Origin: Siniperca chuatsi
Lineage: Eukaryota; Chordata; Actinopteri; Centrarchiformes; Sinipercidae
Assembly: GCF_020085105.1 (NCBI RefSeq)
Contig: NC_058051.1
Coordinates: 19,043,455 to 19,107,454, forward strand
Direction: 5' to 3'
DNA length: 64,000 bases
Positions 1 through 18,589 of the stretch are shown piece after piece. Under the pieces are notes generated by a model. That model did no database searches. It was not told the origin of the DNA and worked only from the letters and a program-made list of their open reading frames with translations. Both the position numbers and the translations under genes were made by a program. Numbering within the stretch: the first letter of the stretch is position 1; each line of letters begins with the position of its first letter.

Positions 1-1788
1 CCCGTCCTGACTATGACCCAGCAATACAGAGGGGTCGCGGTCAAGTTTTAGAAAGAGACGAAAACTTCCCTTGTCCCGGTTAAGCGTGATTTAACAATAA
101 CTCACACCTGTCCCCCCTCCCAGGTGACCTCTCTTAAAGAGATAGTACAAGCAGTATATCTAACGTGATCACGCATCCACCCCCGAACTTACCCAAACAA
201 CTTCTGTAGGCTACACGTAGAGAAAGCTCGTAAACCTATAGACCTACTAATAAACAAAATTATACAAATATCACTGGTCATTCACATGCTAAGTATGTAA
301 TGATCCTTGCTGTTTTGTCCCTGTTGCCTCATAGATGGCAGCTTCATTATATTTTGCACATAATGTTAATAAAACACAAATTTATTTTGAAAACTGCACG
401 ATGTGACTACAATATAAACTAAAGAAATAAAGTTGCTAGAGTCAGATTTTGACTCTAAAAGATAGGGCCACAAGATTGTGTAATAATAGAGTATGGAGTT
501 GATATTGTAATTCAGTTGTAAGTCCAGTTATAGTCAGCGATGCTCTCAACATACAATATTTTTAACGGAAATCTACTTAAATTAAAGTAACATCTTAAAA
601 TCAACTGTAGGCCTTCTACAAAAAGGATGTGTAGATGAAAAAGTTATCATTAATTGTAGCAAGAGCTCATGTGGTTACTTTCCCCTCATAGTCATAGTAA
701 TATCATAGCAGATGCAGCAGGGTCACTGTAACTGTGAACTTACTACTGAGTAGTGCAAAAACATATAAGACTTCGACTATTATTGATTTTCCATTAAGTT
801 GTTTATTATGCATGCATGCAATTAGATTAAAATTAAAGATGATGACACATCCCCAACATCTTCCTGAATGACTCATTCAGGAAGATGCGTAGTGGGTCAG
901 TTTTAAGACTCAAAAGAGAAACTGTTATACACTTAATGTATCTCATATCTTGGTGGTTAAGAATATTTATACACTGACTCCAGCATATTACTCCTGATAT
1001 CACAACAAAATACATACAAATACTAATGTCCTAGAGCTGAGAAATATATTAAAATATCATCAGTATCCAAGTGTGAGAACACTTATTTGTTTGCCATTTT
1101 ATTCTGTTTAATAAAAATGTACAAAAGTATAAGATTTATTGCTATCATGACCTAATTTAACTTAGTTTTAGTTTAATTTTCCACATGTGAGATCATATTG
1201 TGAACCTGCCTGTTCCTTTTCAGTGTTTTAACCAATCATTGATCAAGTCAATCGTTATATCATACTTGTCCAACTGGTTTTAGGACTGGGGCTATGTTTA
1301 GAACCACACAGTGAATCATTCTAATCACATTATTGACCAGATCACTCCAATTATACCAGTTCATTAAGTAATATATCAATTCAGTTAAGGTCAAGCAATT
1401 GTGGTCCTCTCAAATCAGAGTTGTAGAGCAGGAGAGGATGGGGCAAGACAAGACTTTAACTAAGTGGAGTGACACTCACCATCATAAAGGAGGACCTCTG
1501 TTGGACAGCAGAGAGAATGAAAGAAAGATCTCAATGACTGTCAAAACACTTCAGGACAGGTTAGTGTTTAATGCAATGAAACATAAAGTAAGCGAGCATC
1601 CATTAAGGGTCAGTAATAAAAATGGCCATATTATTTAATGTCATTATTTCAAACATTTGCTAAGTGATTTTTTTGTTTATATAAAACCTTGTTTTGTTTA
1701 TTCCATAAAAAATCGATATAAAAGTCTGACAAACGTGCTACTATTTCAGGAAATATGCAACTTTTGTGCATATTTGTAGCCTATAAGA
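1..1788. other. Upstream intergenic DNA, no gene seen
   Basis: This AT-rich stretch lies upstream of rab5if. The few open frames are short and have no recognisable domain or convincing splice-site context. The only notable structure is the perfect palindrome at 857-887, listed separately. The neighbouring gene to the left is outside the window. Confidence 0.6.
857..887. repeat. 31-bp perfect palindrome centred on an AP-1 site
   Basis: Two 15-bp arms (857-871 and 873-887) are exact reverse complements around a single C at 872. The centre reads TGACTCA (869-875), the AP-1/TRE consensus, which is also the core of Maf recognition elements. A regulatory role is inference; the symmetry itself is read directly. 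Confidence 0.85.
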
Positions 1789-2056
1789 TAAAGTGGTTCT
1801 CACCTTTTTTGGCTGGTGACCCCTTAAAATGAAGTATTGTTTCATTTGAATAACCTTTAGAGGCCTGAGGAAGTCAAACTTTCCAGTATTTCACATGAAA
1901 TAAGCAAAGATTAGAGAAAAGTCAGAAAAAAGAATCTAAATTTGAGTATCAGAACAATATTTTTCCTCTTTCCTGTCCCATTAATCATCTCATGATCAGA
2001 TTCATTTCTCTTTCGACACCTGGGAGGGGTTCCGACCCCCAGGTTGGGAAATACTT
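1789..2056. mobile_element. hAT-like non-autonomous element ('gtggttctca' family), degraded
   Basis: The left end reads aagtggttctcacc followed by a 'ttggctggtgacccctta' segment. The right end contains 'ggggttccgacccccaggtt' and then gggaaatact. These are the hallmark ends of a teleost hAT-type MITE whose intact termini read CAGTGGTTCTCAA. Both ends have drifted, no coding capacity is present, and no convincing 8-bp target duplication is visible. The family assignment is from memory of recurring fish repeats. Confidence 0.6.
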
Positions 2057-2819
2057 TTACATCCGCTGAACAGCTGTGTATGTTTTGACGCCACAAAAGA
2101 TGCAAGGTTCATGTTAAGTTTCATGGTATCTAATGAAATGCTCGACCGTAGCAAACAATATTGCAGTGACATGTGCCATAATGTTGTAAACACATTTATT
2201 TAATGACAGCAGCTTCACATGAAAGGAAGTTTGCAAAAAAAGATTAATTGAATTAATGTATTGACAGTAGTCCATGCCAAATATAATGTGTATTCAAAAT
2301 AAGCCACTTGATGAATAATAACTGATATAGGGGCTGAGAGAGAAAGAGAGGGAAAATTGAAATAAATGAAATACTTACTGGGGGGGAAAGAAATTGACAT
2401 ATAGCAAACTATAGCAGAGCATGTCACAGCCTGAGGGAAAACCATGGAGCAACATATTAAACCATACTGAGCTCCTTTAAAATCTGCCTCCTGTTTTTAA
2501 TTTGGATTTGATCTCTTTTCTTATTACTGTTGCTTCATCATGCAACATCATTACAAATTGCATTTTATTAGTAAACTATATCTCATCTTATTTTTTTCAA
2601 AATCTAAATTTCTTTAGTATTCATACATTTTCTTCCTCTAATTGTTTTTAACATCTTTTACATATTTTGGGATTTTGTCCGACTGTTAATCATATTGCTT
2701 CACTTTTCTCACCTGTGGCTGATGATTACTTCATTGTCCACTGAATGTGAATACATGGTTACCTTGTCTGGACACCTGTTGCTTATTGTCATCCTTTTGA
2801 GATATGTATATAATGTAGA

Positions 2820-3055
2820 GCTGCATCGATTAGTCATTTAATCCATTAATTGACTGAAAATTGATCTGCAACAATTTTGATAAACAATTAATTGTTTTCA
2901 GTCATTTTTAAGGAAAAAATGCCAACATTTTCCAGTCCCAGCTTCTCAAGTGTAAGTACTTTCTGGTTTTCTTTGTCTCCTGTGATTATAAACTAAATAT
3001 ATTTGGGTTATGGACTGGTGGTTGGGGGAAAAAATCATTAGTTGCAGCCCTTATA
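2820..3055. repeat. Dispersed teleost repeat, 'gattaatcg' family, copy 1
   Basis: The segment starts with gctgcatcgattagtcattt and ends with cattagttgcagccctt. Inside is the family's central 'cagcttctcaagtgtaagta' block. The same block recurs at about 4.0, 31.6, 40.7 and 54.1 kb in this window, in both orientations. The ends are imperfectly inverted, so a non-autonomous DNA transposon is the likely origin. Confidence 0.65.
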
Positions 3056-3359
3056 TAATGTAATAAGCCTATATGTGGAAATGCTTTGTGTCTGATGGAG
3101 ATGTATGACTGTATCAAATTCTACTATCAGATTCTACTATTTCTTGCCATAACAAGGTGATCATTTTATTTATTTATGTGGCATACAGTACAAAAACACA
3201 TCATGCCCGTTTATTTTTGTTTTTCTTTCACTATAGAATAATATGTCGTAATGTGAAAACCATTCGTTGTCATTTTTTGTTACATACTGAATTATTATAC
3301 TTATTATAAACCTGTATAATACTGTACTTGATTGTGGCTAATATTGAAAACCTTTACAG

Positions 3360-3664
3360 ATCTTGCGCACTGGGGGTCGCTGTAGATTTTATGTAGTTTC
3401 TGGCAATAGCGGCGCAGAAACGTCGCACTCTCTCATTGGCTGTTGGTGGCTGGGGTCAAACGATATTGCGCATGCTCCGATGGCCTTTTTCGGTTAGCGA
3501 TTGAAATCAGTCAGATCAGCGGAGTGTACAGTTCCTTAACACCTTAAAGTATTTCCAAGTACTTTCTTCCCCTAGTCAGCGCTAGAGACTCAACTCTAGC
3601 TTGAGGTGTCATCAGATTTAGATTCTAACTTTTCGACGTCTGTAGCCGAAGGAAACAGCAAAGA
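3360..3664 (+). promoter_or_regulatory. rab5if: rab5if promoter and 5' UTR (CpG-rich)
   Basis: CpG dinucleotides become frequent here after an AT-rich flank. TGCGCATGC at 3467-3475 is a near-consensus NRF-1 site, and ATTGG at 3435-3439 is an inverted CCAAT box. No TATA box is placed usefully. NRF-1 commonly drives nuclear genes for mitochondrial proteins, which fits a product implicated in respirasome assembly. The transcription start is not defined by sequence alone; the 5' UTR probably begins between about 3490 and 3560. Confidence 0.65.
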
Positions 3665-6449
3665 ATGACGAGCAGTATAAAGCGGAAAGAAGAAAGTCAT
3701 CTGCTGAATGGGGGTGTAAAACTGTCCACATGGAGCAAAGCCTTCAACAGTAATGCTGTTTGGGAAGAGAAGGTCAGTCAGTTACTCTAAAATTTATCCC
3801 TGCCGTTATATTGTTGTCGCTATAAGTTGCCGCGAAGTTCTCAGCGCACCTAATTTGTTGTCAGGTGTTCATAAAGACGGCTATCTGGAGCTAGCTTCCA
3901 TGCTAATGATTAATCTGATTTGGCTGGGTTAGCTGTCACATCGAAAGGAATACCTTACCTAAGGAAGTCGACGATATGTAAATGGTGTTGGGTTTTATAC
4001 TCCTTACTCATTGAATTTAAGGGATCAAGTCAATTAAATGCCTTTTTAAATTTGCCACATTGTCTATTAATCTGTTAATCTTTTAATTAATTAATTAGTG
4101 TTAATGTTTAGTCTGTAAAAAGCTAAAAAAAAGGGACAAATTCCTCACATTTGAGAAGCTGGAACTAGAGAATGCTTGGCATTTTTGCTTGAAAAACTCT
4201 AACCATGAATCGATTATCAAAATAGTATTCAGTTAATTTACTGTTGATTGGCTAATTGATTAATGGTCACTCTCGCAAGCTTGTTGTGTTAAAGTGTATT
4301 TCCCAATCAATTTGCGTTTACCTCAACCTGAACCCCACCTGTCATCTCAGTAACACCTAACCATAAGCTACTGTAAATTTACTAACCAACAGCACAGAGG
4401 TCAGTGTCACGAGAGACACTCTTCAAAGGAGAACCAGACTGGCAATACATCTCGCTGTTTAGTCAAAACATTGGATTATGCATTCCTGTTATGAACAGTT
4501 TGTCTGTTGTTGTGTTTATATCTGTTGAAGGGACTATAACTGGACTAACCTTGATTACCTGCATCAGGGCTAGATTTGGACATGCTTTTCCATAATACAC
4601 ACACCATAAAATACATTCCCTACATAGAAAACATCAGAAAAAGAACATGAAATAAAGAGGATTATAAGGCTAATGCTTGTAAGTGTGGTATTGTTCTAAA
4701 GTGAGTTTTGGCATTACATAATTTCAATCAAGTTTCTGTATTTTATTTTACAGGATGAGTTTTTAGATGTGATTTACTGGCTTCGGCAAATTATTGCAGT
4801 AATCCTTGGTGTGATATGGGGTGTTGCACCATTGAAAGGATTCCTGGGAATAGCCATGTAAGTATTCTGTGCAGCCTGTCCCAACCTTACATCTTTAACT
4901 GAGCCTAGAGGTTTCTTCATATCTCATTGCACCAAAGAAAACCCTGAAAAGTTAACATCTTCATGTGTTTGCCTTGTTAGATTCTGCATCATCAACGCTG
5001 GCGTCCTGTATGTGTACTTCAGCAGCTTTCAGCAGATTGATGAGGAAGAGTATGGTGGCACGTGGGAACTCACCAAAGAAGGCTTCATGACATCTTTTGC
5101 TCTGTTTCTGGTGGGGATGCTAATATTTATGGAAACATATAGGCTTTTTGAAAAGTGTGGTAAATTCAGTTAGGCTGTCTTTAGAAGTACAGGTTCAAAA
5201 TATGGACCAGTTGTTTCTCTGTGTTAGTCTATGCAAGACTGCTAAAAACTTACACTTTTTCATGCTCAGTATGTTGTCTTGTTGTAAATGAATGTTGTAT
5301 TTTAGAAACAGGGGACCTTATCTTTAAAATACTGATAGAAATTTCAAATTCACATTTCAAATCTACACTGTGTCAACTTTAACAGTTGAGGGAGAAAGGG
5401 AAGTATGCACCAATCAAAGACTGGACATTTTTAGGATCTTTAATTTATCGCATTTCATGATTTAAAGCTTGTCCAACATCAAAATTAAAAGTTTAATTTA
5501 GTGATTCTTAATGCTTTGCAGTTCACTGCATCAGTTACATAGACAATTCACACAGAGAAGTACCTCACATGTGTGAACACCATAGATGTAAGAATGAACG
5601 ACCCCTTGGCCTTTTACAGGGTGCGATTTTGGGCTGTCCCAGACGAAAGGTGACAATCATGAGTGAAACGTGGTGAAATCTTTGGTTGTCGAGACAAGTC
5701 CACTGACGGCCTATTTAGAGCTTCTGCAACTAACTGGAATAGGACATGAATTGGTGTCAGAATACATTGGCGAGCTAGCGTAATGCTACTGCCAAAAAAA
5801 CATGGATACCTCAAACTCACTCAGAGAAGTGGCCTTCCATGTTGTCTTTTCTCTGGCCACAACCAGGCCTGCATTTGATTCTTCTGAGGTTTTTGTATTG
5901 CGCAGGCCAGCGCTATGGCCAAAGACTGTTAATTGTTTTCCTACATTTTCAAAACACAGGCAGGCAAACGCAGATGAATGATGCAATTTGATGAAATGTC
6001 TTTTTTTAAATTTTCTATTTAAATCGGAGCACTACAATTGACCAGGCCTTCATCGTCCCACCTGACATGCCTGAAAGTTGATGTTGTACAGTCTGACACA
6101 GAATCTGACCAAGATTTCACTAAACCCATTTCGAACAGTGTGACATGCAATAAACTTGCAAGATTATTGTTATCGTACGGTGTATAGGTGCCACAAGTTC
6201 TCCGTTATACATGAGATATTAATTTTCATTTCAAGATCAGATTTCAGAGTTTGGGGTTAGCTAGTGTTTTTTGTTAGTTTAGCCTGTCATTAGTCAGTTT
6301 GTACTGAGTTCACTGTGCTATGAAATGACTCTGTCTGCTGTTTGTGAAGCATATGATTTGATCATTAGTGTCTAATCGGTCGTTTTTTTTTTTTTCTGTT
6401 TTACCAGGTGGTGTGGATAATCTTTTACACAGCTCTACATTATGACTGA
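3665..6449 (+). CDS. rab5if: RAB5-interacting factor (C20orf24/RCAF1/OPTI), 4 exons
   Basis: Coding exons are 3665-3772, 4754-4857, 4981-5110 and 6408-6449, giving 127 aa with all frames and GT-AG sites consistent. The start is the first ATG of a frame that encodes a polar N-terminus (about residues 1-36). This is followed by the family signature DEFLDVIYWLRQIIAV (37-52), a hydrophobic segment (about 48-61), a second one (about 66-84), the conserved loop IDEEEYGGTWELTKEGFMTS (90-109), and a C-terminal hydrophobic stretch ending WIIFYTALHYD. Human RAB5IF is slightly longer (about 137 aa). Family knowledge: it is a small multi-pass membrane protein. It was described as a respiratory supercomplex assembly factor in mitochondria and as OPTI, the TMCO1 partner in the ER multipass translocon. 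If exon 3 is not spliced, reading continues after residue 114 for 20 more codons to a stop at 5171-5173, an alternative hydrophobic tail. Confidence 0.95.
4010..4262. repeat. Dispersed 'gattaatcg' family, copy 2, in rab5if intron 1
   Basis: It lies inside intron 1 (3773-4753). It contains 'ctcacatttgagaagctgga', then 'aatcgattatcaaaatagta' and a closing gattaatggtcac, which is the family in reverse orientation relative to copy 1. It is diverged and has no coding capacity. Confidence 0.6.
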
Positions 6450-8160
6450 GAGGAATCCTTAGGACACTAAATACAAACATTTCTGTTGAAGTAAATTGTC
6501 AAGACAAAGGAACTCCATGGCTTGAGGGGTGTCTACACTCCTACATACAGTATGACTTTTCAGTGTGCAGTACATCATGGGAATCCTAGTTCGATTAACA
6601 AGATCCTGCAAGACCACCGTGATGAACATGTTCAAATACTGTACATCTCTCTAATTTGGGGGGGTTCCTTTTTGAGGCACCCTCCATTACACTCCCCGTA
6701 TGTTATATTTCCTTCCTCACTTAATTGTCGTCATCTCTGACAAAACACTAACTAATACAGAAAGCAAATAGTTCAGCTGAGATTGGTTGCAGTTCGCTTT
6801 ATCATGGAACAGTACCTTGATGTAAATCTGAGTCTTTGTTGGTTTACTACAGGCCTTTCTTCTGTTTTAGAAGAGTGACATGAGCACAGATTTTAGACTG
6901 TAAAGATAGCAACCAGTATGTGCATTCATCCCAGTTACACTGCTCATGAGCTGGTCACTTAAGTAACAGGAAATGAGCAATAAAAACATTATATAGTCAT
7001 TAGGGTTCAATCAGTTCACAAGTGTTAAGTTTTACCTTTTTAATGTAGCATGTTGGATGTATAAAATTGCCACTAAAGGATTAATTCTGAGGCTTCACTG
7101 TTAAATCACCCCTTTCACTCCAAAATTAAGTGTTTGCCTTTTTAAGAAAATAATCTGCCCCTGACAAAATAATTAGTTAAAAAGGTGTCATGGCAGTAAA
7201 GAAAGTTATAGGTTACACGCTACAGTATGTGTCTGTGGTTTTAAGGGTGGAGTCATCTGTTTTCATGAAATATTGATGGATGAATCAGAGCTTAGTTTTT
7301 TTTTTTGTTTTTTTTTTTTGCTCACCGGATATAAATAATTAATAATAATAATAAAATGAAATCTGTCAATTGTTCTTCTAAAGGGTCTGGTGTCCAACAA
7401 ATGCGAAGAACTGTAGCTAACCACAGCTGAAATCTCACCCGTGCTAACTTAAAAAACAAATGCTGGTGGTATGATACACATCAGCTGATATCCAATCCCG
7501 ATGCCAGTATCTGCCAGTAGTATCAATGCGCTGTTACTTCAGTTAGGAACTAATAACCATCTAAGTCATCTCTCTGTTCAAATTTTTCCTCAAAGCAAAG
7601 AGGGAGGAAACAAGCATGCCATTTTCAGATGCAAATGTTCAGAGTTAAGCTAGAAACTGATCTGTGCACTGCCATGACTTGCTGTTCTTATATCTAGATG
7701 TCATTTATTAATGGCATTAGTTAGGAAGGTAGAAATAATTTAAATTTCTTTTTTTTTTCTCACATGTAGCTTCCAGATCAAAGTCTTACCTGTTGTTTTG
7801 AAATTAATTTAAATGTGTCTGTAAATTCTGTACAATGTCCCTTTTGTCAAATCCACCTTGTATTACACAGATTCATTTGTACTTATGTTATATCTTGTTT
7901 GATGTAACATATTTCTCAGTATTTTATAGTGACAAACTTTTAACAACAGTTCTTGCAAAGTTCTTGTGATGATACTGTTATATTAGATATGCAGCTGGTG
8001 TTTGAAAGGATTGTATTTTCTGATCAAATCTTTTGGGAATCATTAAACATGGGCTTTATTTGGCCTCCATTTTCAATGAGATGGTATCTGTTTTTTTTAT
8101 TTTTATTGAAATGTAGAAGAAATTGTAGTGCGTTGTCAGATGATTATATCAAGGATTGTT
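6450..8160 (+). other. rab5if: rab5if 3' UTR and intergenic spacer
   Basis: No further coding exon is supported after the stop at 6447-6449. Possible cleavage signals are AATAAA at 6979-6984 and ATTAAA at 8041-8046; the latter is followed by a T/GT-rich stretch. The 3' UTR may therefore be about 0.55 or 1.6 kb. The rest is AT-rich spacer with homopolymer T tracts near 7300. Confidence 0.4.
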
Positions 8161-8470
8161 AAAAGAGCATGTGAATAAGACGGTGTAGTCCCTCATTCGT
8201 CCAGGAGTGTTCTATCATAGAAAAGGTTTCAGTCGTAGTCATCTGGACACTGTTTTCAGAATCAAGACGTTTCGGCTCCATCAACAGATACTCAGGTAGA
8301 CTCCTTCCTGACGGCAGGGCTTATGTAACACAGAGTAGCTTAAATTTCTGAGTTCCCGTTCCATTTTTTCACAATTAAGAATGACTTCCGGATGGGAGCC
8401 GAAACGTCTTGATTCTGAAAGCAGTGTCCAGATGACTACGACTGAAACCTTTTCTACAAAAGAGCATGTG
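8161..8470 (-). mobile_element. Fold-back repeat, copy 1 (fullest), with 13-bp TSDs
   Basis: AAAAGAGCATGTG occurs exactly at 8161-8173 and 8458-8470 as a target-site duplication. The 284-bp insert (8174-8457) has 62-bp inverted arms (8218-8279 and 8395-8456) with one mismatch, separated by about 115 bp of unique sequence. Beyond the outer arm, on the 8174 side, is a one-sided tail of about 44 bp that reads in reverse complement gatagaacactcctggacga and ends accgtcttatt. Copies at 12.0 and 33.7 kb share this polarity, so in this copy the 3' end points left. No protein is encoded, so mobilisation would need an outside enzyme. Confidence 0.85.
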
Positions 8471-8677
8471 CTTTCGCATTGGACTGATTGCTGGTGTTAC
8501 TAAGAAGCAGATTTTTATTGAAATGCATTGTACTGCAATTTATACCCTAGTTTGCATTTTGCTATCTCGATATTATGGAAATCCATTTCTGCCAGCAAAA
8601 CAAAAATAGATGGTAGAAATGACAAAATAAAAATACTTGTAAGTCACAATTACAAGATACATTATTAAAGTAATGAG

Positions 8678-9126
8678 CAGTGGGGGAAGAAGTATTGAGA
8701 TCTTTTACTTGAGTAAAGGTAGAAATTAAACACAATAAAAATTATCCTTTATAAGTTTAAGTGCTGCATTTGTATTTTTACTTACACAGAAGTACAAAAG
8801 AATTAGCAGCACGTCTTCAAAATGTAAGTAGTATTCATCAGATGGCAGAATACCCCTGTCAAGAGTTCTATGGGATCATTATTACAAGTGTATTACTGTG
8901 TAAACAGGATTTTAAAGTTGTAGCTAGTGGAGCTAATTTTAACTGCTTCATTTACTGTTGCTTGCATCATATTTTGTAGGCTGATCATATGATTTGTATG
9001 TAAAACCCTGATTGTCAAAGTGACTAGAAACTATAGCTGTTGGATAAATGTAGTGGAGTAAAAAGTGCAATATTTCTCTCATAAATGAAGTGGAGAAGAA
9101 GTTACTTCTTAGTTACTTTCCACTTT
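8678..9126. mobile_element. hAT-like 'cagtggtggaag' element, copy 1
   Basis: The left end is CAGTGGGGGAAGAAGTA with a following 'gatcttttacttgagtaaag'. The interior has 'gtagctagtggagctaattt' and 'aaatgtagtggagtaaaaag', and the right end runs out in gttactttccact. These blocks mark a very common percomorph non-autonomous element with complementary copies at 34.5 and 42.3 kb. The target duplication is not recognisable, probably because the AT microsatellite abuts the right end. Confidence 0.65.
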
Positions 9127-9127
9127 C

Positions 9128-9129
<2 letters not shown>

Positions 9130-9177
<48 letters not shown>

Positions 9178-9200
9178 CATACATACATACATATACATAT
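9130..9200. repeat. (AT)n and (ACAT)n compound microsatellite
   Basis: About 20 uninterrupted AT units pass into ACAT tetranucleotides and a short degenerate tail. It lies about 165 bp upstream of the dhx35 start codon, directly between a transposon remnant and the core promoter. Confidence 0.95.
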
Positions 9201-9300
9201 TTATTTGGACCTTGTTGGCACCTGCTGGAAAATAATGAATTTCACCTGACTTGTAGTTGCGGCTGTTTTCAAACACATTGACATCATTCATAAAATCTCT

Positions 9301-9365
9301 GAAGAAAGGCCAGATCTTGACGTCATCTACACAGAAGGGGGGAAAAAAGTGACGTAGAGGCCAAG

Positions 9366-9373
<8 letters not shown>
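9301..9373 (+). promoter_or_regulatory. dhx35: dhx35 core promoter: CRE and YY1-type start-codon motif
   Basis: A perfect palindromic CRE, TGACGTCA, occupies 9318-9325, and a second half site (gtgacgta) follows near 9350. The initiation codon is embedded in AAGATGGCGGC (9363-9373), the YY1 element typical of housekeeping genes with short 5' UTRs. No TATA box is seen. The 5' UTR is therefore probably only tens of bases long; this is inferred from the motif positions. Confidence 0.7.
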
Positions 9374-16411
<7,038 letters not shown>

Positions 16412-18073
16412 ATCTTGCCATCCTTTTACCACGTTAAGACAGGAAGACCCCTCTCAAATCGCCACTGTGCCCCTCTCCATTTCATTGTGTATATAAAGAT
16501 GTAAAATATATTTGTTGTCCATGTCCACCTGCACAACCCCACCACACTATGTGGCCATGCTAGAATGGGATTAAGTGGATACATTTTTATTGTTGACATC
16601 AACAGATGTGACTTGCTTCATTTGAAAGCTCTGTCTTGCTTTTTGGCAGTGATGTAGTTTATATTTTAATCTGTGAGAGTAAATGGTGATGAATGTGGGA
16701 GATGAGATCAGGCTGTGCCTGACTAGTGTCCATTCAAGAATGGTCATGTAGTTCATTCATACTTGTACATAGTCAGAACAGGCTCAGGCCCAGGGAACGG
16801 CTCCTGTGCCACAGGCCCGTCCATACCTGGTTCTTGGCTTCATTATTTTTTTAATTGCTGTATTTTCCTGTTACATGATAAATAATGGAAGAAAATTGAA
16901 TGTGAGGATGTTTCCCTTTGAGAGACTTATGGCTTAGTTTTTTTTAGCTAATTTGCTTCCCCCACAGCCTGGGTGCCTTTATGTTTTTAATTGGTTCACT
17001 TTATCTCCAATTTATTTTTGATTTCTTAAACTTTCTGTACCTTCATACAGAATGTAGTGGTATATATTTTTAGGAATTTGCTGCAGAAGGAAATGCATGT
17101 CTTTATCTTTTTCAGTCAACCTCCTACGTCTAATAATGATACTGTGAAAAGACTGCATTACTTTTTGATCCTTGTTTTCCACTCTGTATTGCCACTTAAC
17201 TACAGTCTAACTCAGACATAGTGGCCTTGTCACCACTCTGTGCCAGTTTTCTTTATCAGCCTTTTTCACATTTCATTTTCAGATGGAATGTGTAAATGCA
17301 CCCAAGCATTGTAAATGAAAAGCTGTGAAATCAAAACAAAAAAAGTGCCATTTGTTCCTGTGATGACATACAGTGCATTCAGACATGCATCCAAAGCCTC
17401 AAAGAAACAGTAGCATTTATCTGATTTCAGCCATCTCTTTGGCCTCATGGTCTCATAATTGCCTTTCCTCTAACGGTTTGTCTCAGTTTTGAGCAAGGCC
17501 ATATTGTACTTTTTTCCCCTGTTACCATCAACATCATCGACCAGGTGTTCAGTTTCTGCTTTTGTTTTTTATTGTACTTGATGGTTTTGTTTTTCTTCAG
17601 AGGTATTTGGCCCCGAAAGCATCAGTGAGCAGTATATTAAAGATTTGTCATTTTAGTCTGCTGGGACTTGCTTTCAAACCAGTAAGGTCACTGTCACCAA
17701 ATTTTATTTCTGCCTGCATGATTTTTCGTAGAACTTGTTCTTGAGGTGACTACTGTAGATTCAGTGAAACTGTAATCAAACCACAGAACAACACACCATA
17801 CTGTAGATAGGTAAACCAACTCAAATTCGATGGATATACAAATGAAGTACCTTTGCATGTTAAACGGTACTCTGAAGTAGACTTATACACTTAAGATCAC
17901 CTCGTAGACTTATTGCAAATAAAAACATTTGCGAGACGAGTTGTTTATCGTCATTTGTGCTGATACTCTTGAGTATGTATGCAGCCAAAGCCATAATCTG
18001 TAGACCTGTGTAATTGCTCACCTCTGAGATAAAAACTGTCACCTGCCATTTCTTCCTCACATCCTCAAATAAA
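16412..18073 (+). other. dhx35: dhx35 3' UTR (end uncertain)
   Basis: The stop codon TAA at 16409-16411 is followed by non-coding sequence. Candidate poly(A) signals are ATTAAA at about 17635 and AATAAA at 18068-18073; the latter is followed by a GT-containing stretch. A 3' UTR of 1.2-1.7 kb is plausible, but an earlier variant signal cannot be excluded. Confidence 0.4.
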
Positions 18074-18589
18074 GCCTTATTGTCATGCACTGTCAGTGTT
18101 AGCTTTTGATTTATTTTTTCACTAAACTACTGTTACCGCACTATGCAACATTATGCAGTGTACAACATTACCAGGAGATGTCACTGTTGTACCACAAACA
18201 GTGAATGAGTCAGAAGATCATTGAGTGTGAAGGCATTTATGAGTGTATATAAGTATTAGTTCCCCTTGTGATGTAGTGTGTGACTTCACAATGGTTGTTT
18301 TTGCTGTTGACACATGAGCAGAGAAAATGACTCCATTTATAGATGCTGTATGGTGATATGGACCTAACTGGAGTGTTTATATACAGTAGGAGGGAAAAAC
18401 ACTGCATGAGAGCCACAACAAATATTTTAGATATTTATTTTGCTCAAATGTGAGAATATGTTAACCACAGGGTTATCCACTGAAAGTTATACAAGATCCA
18501 TATTTTTTGTGTTTAAGATGTATTCCTGTCAGGAGTAAGGGTCATGTGCAGGTCAAGAGCTCTAGTGTTGCTGTGTGTACATTTTTGGG

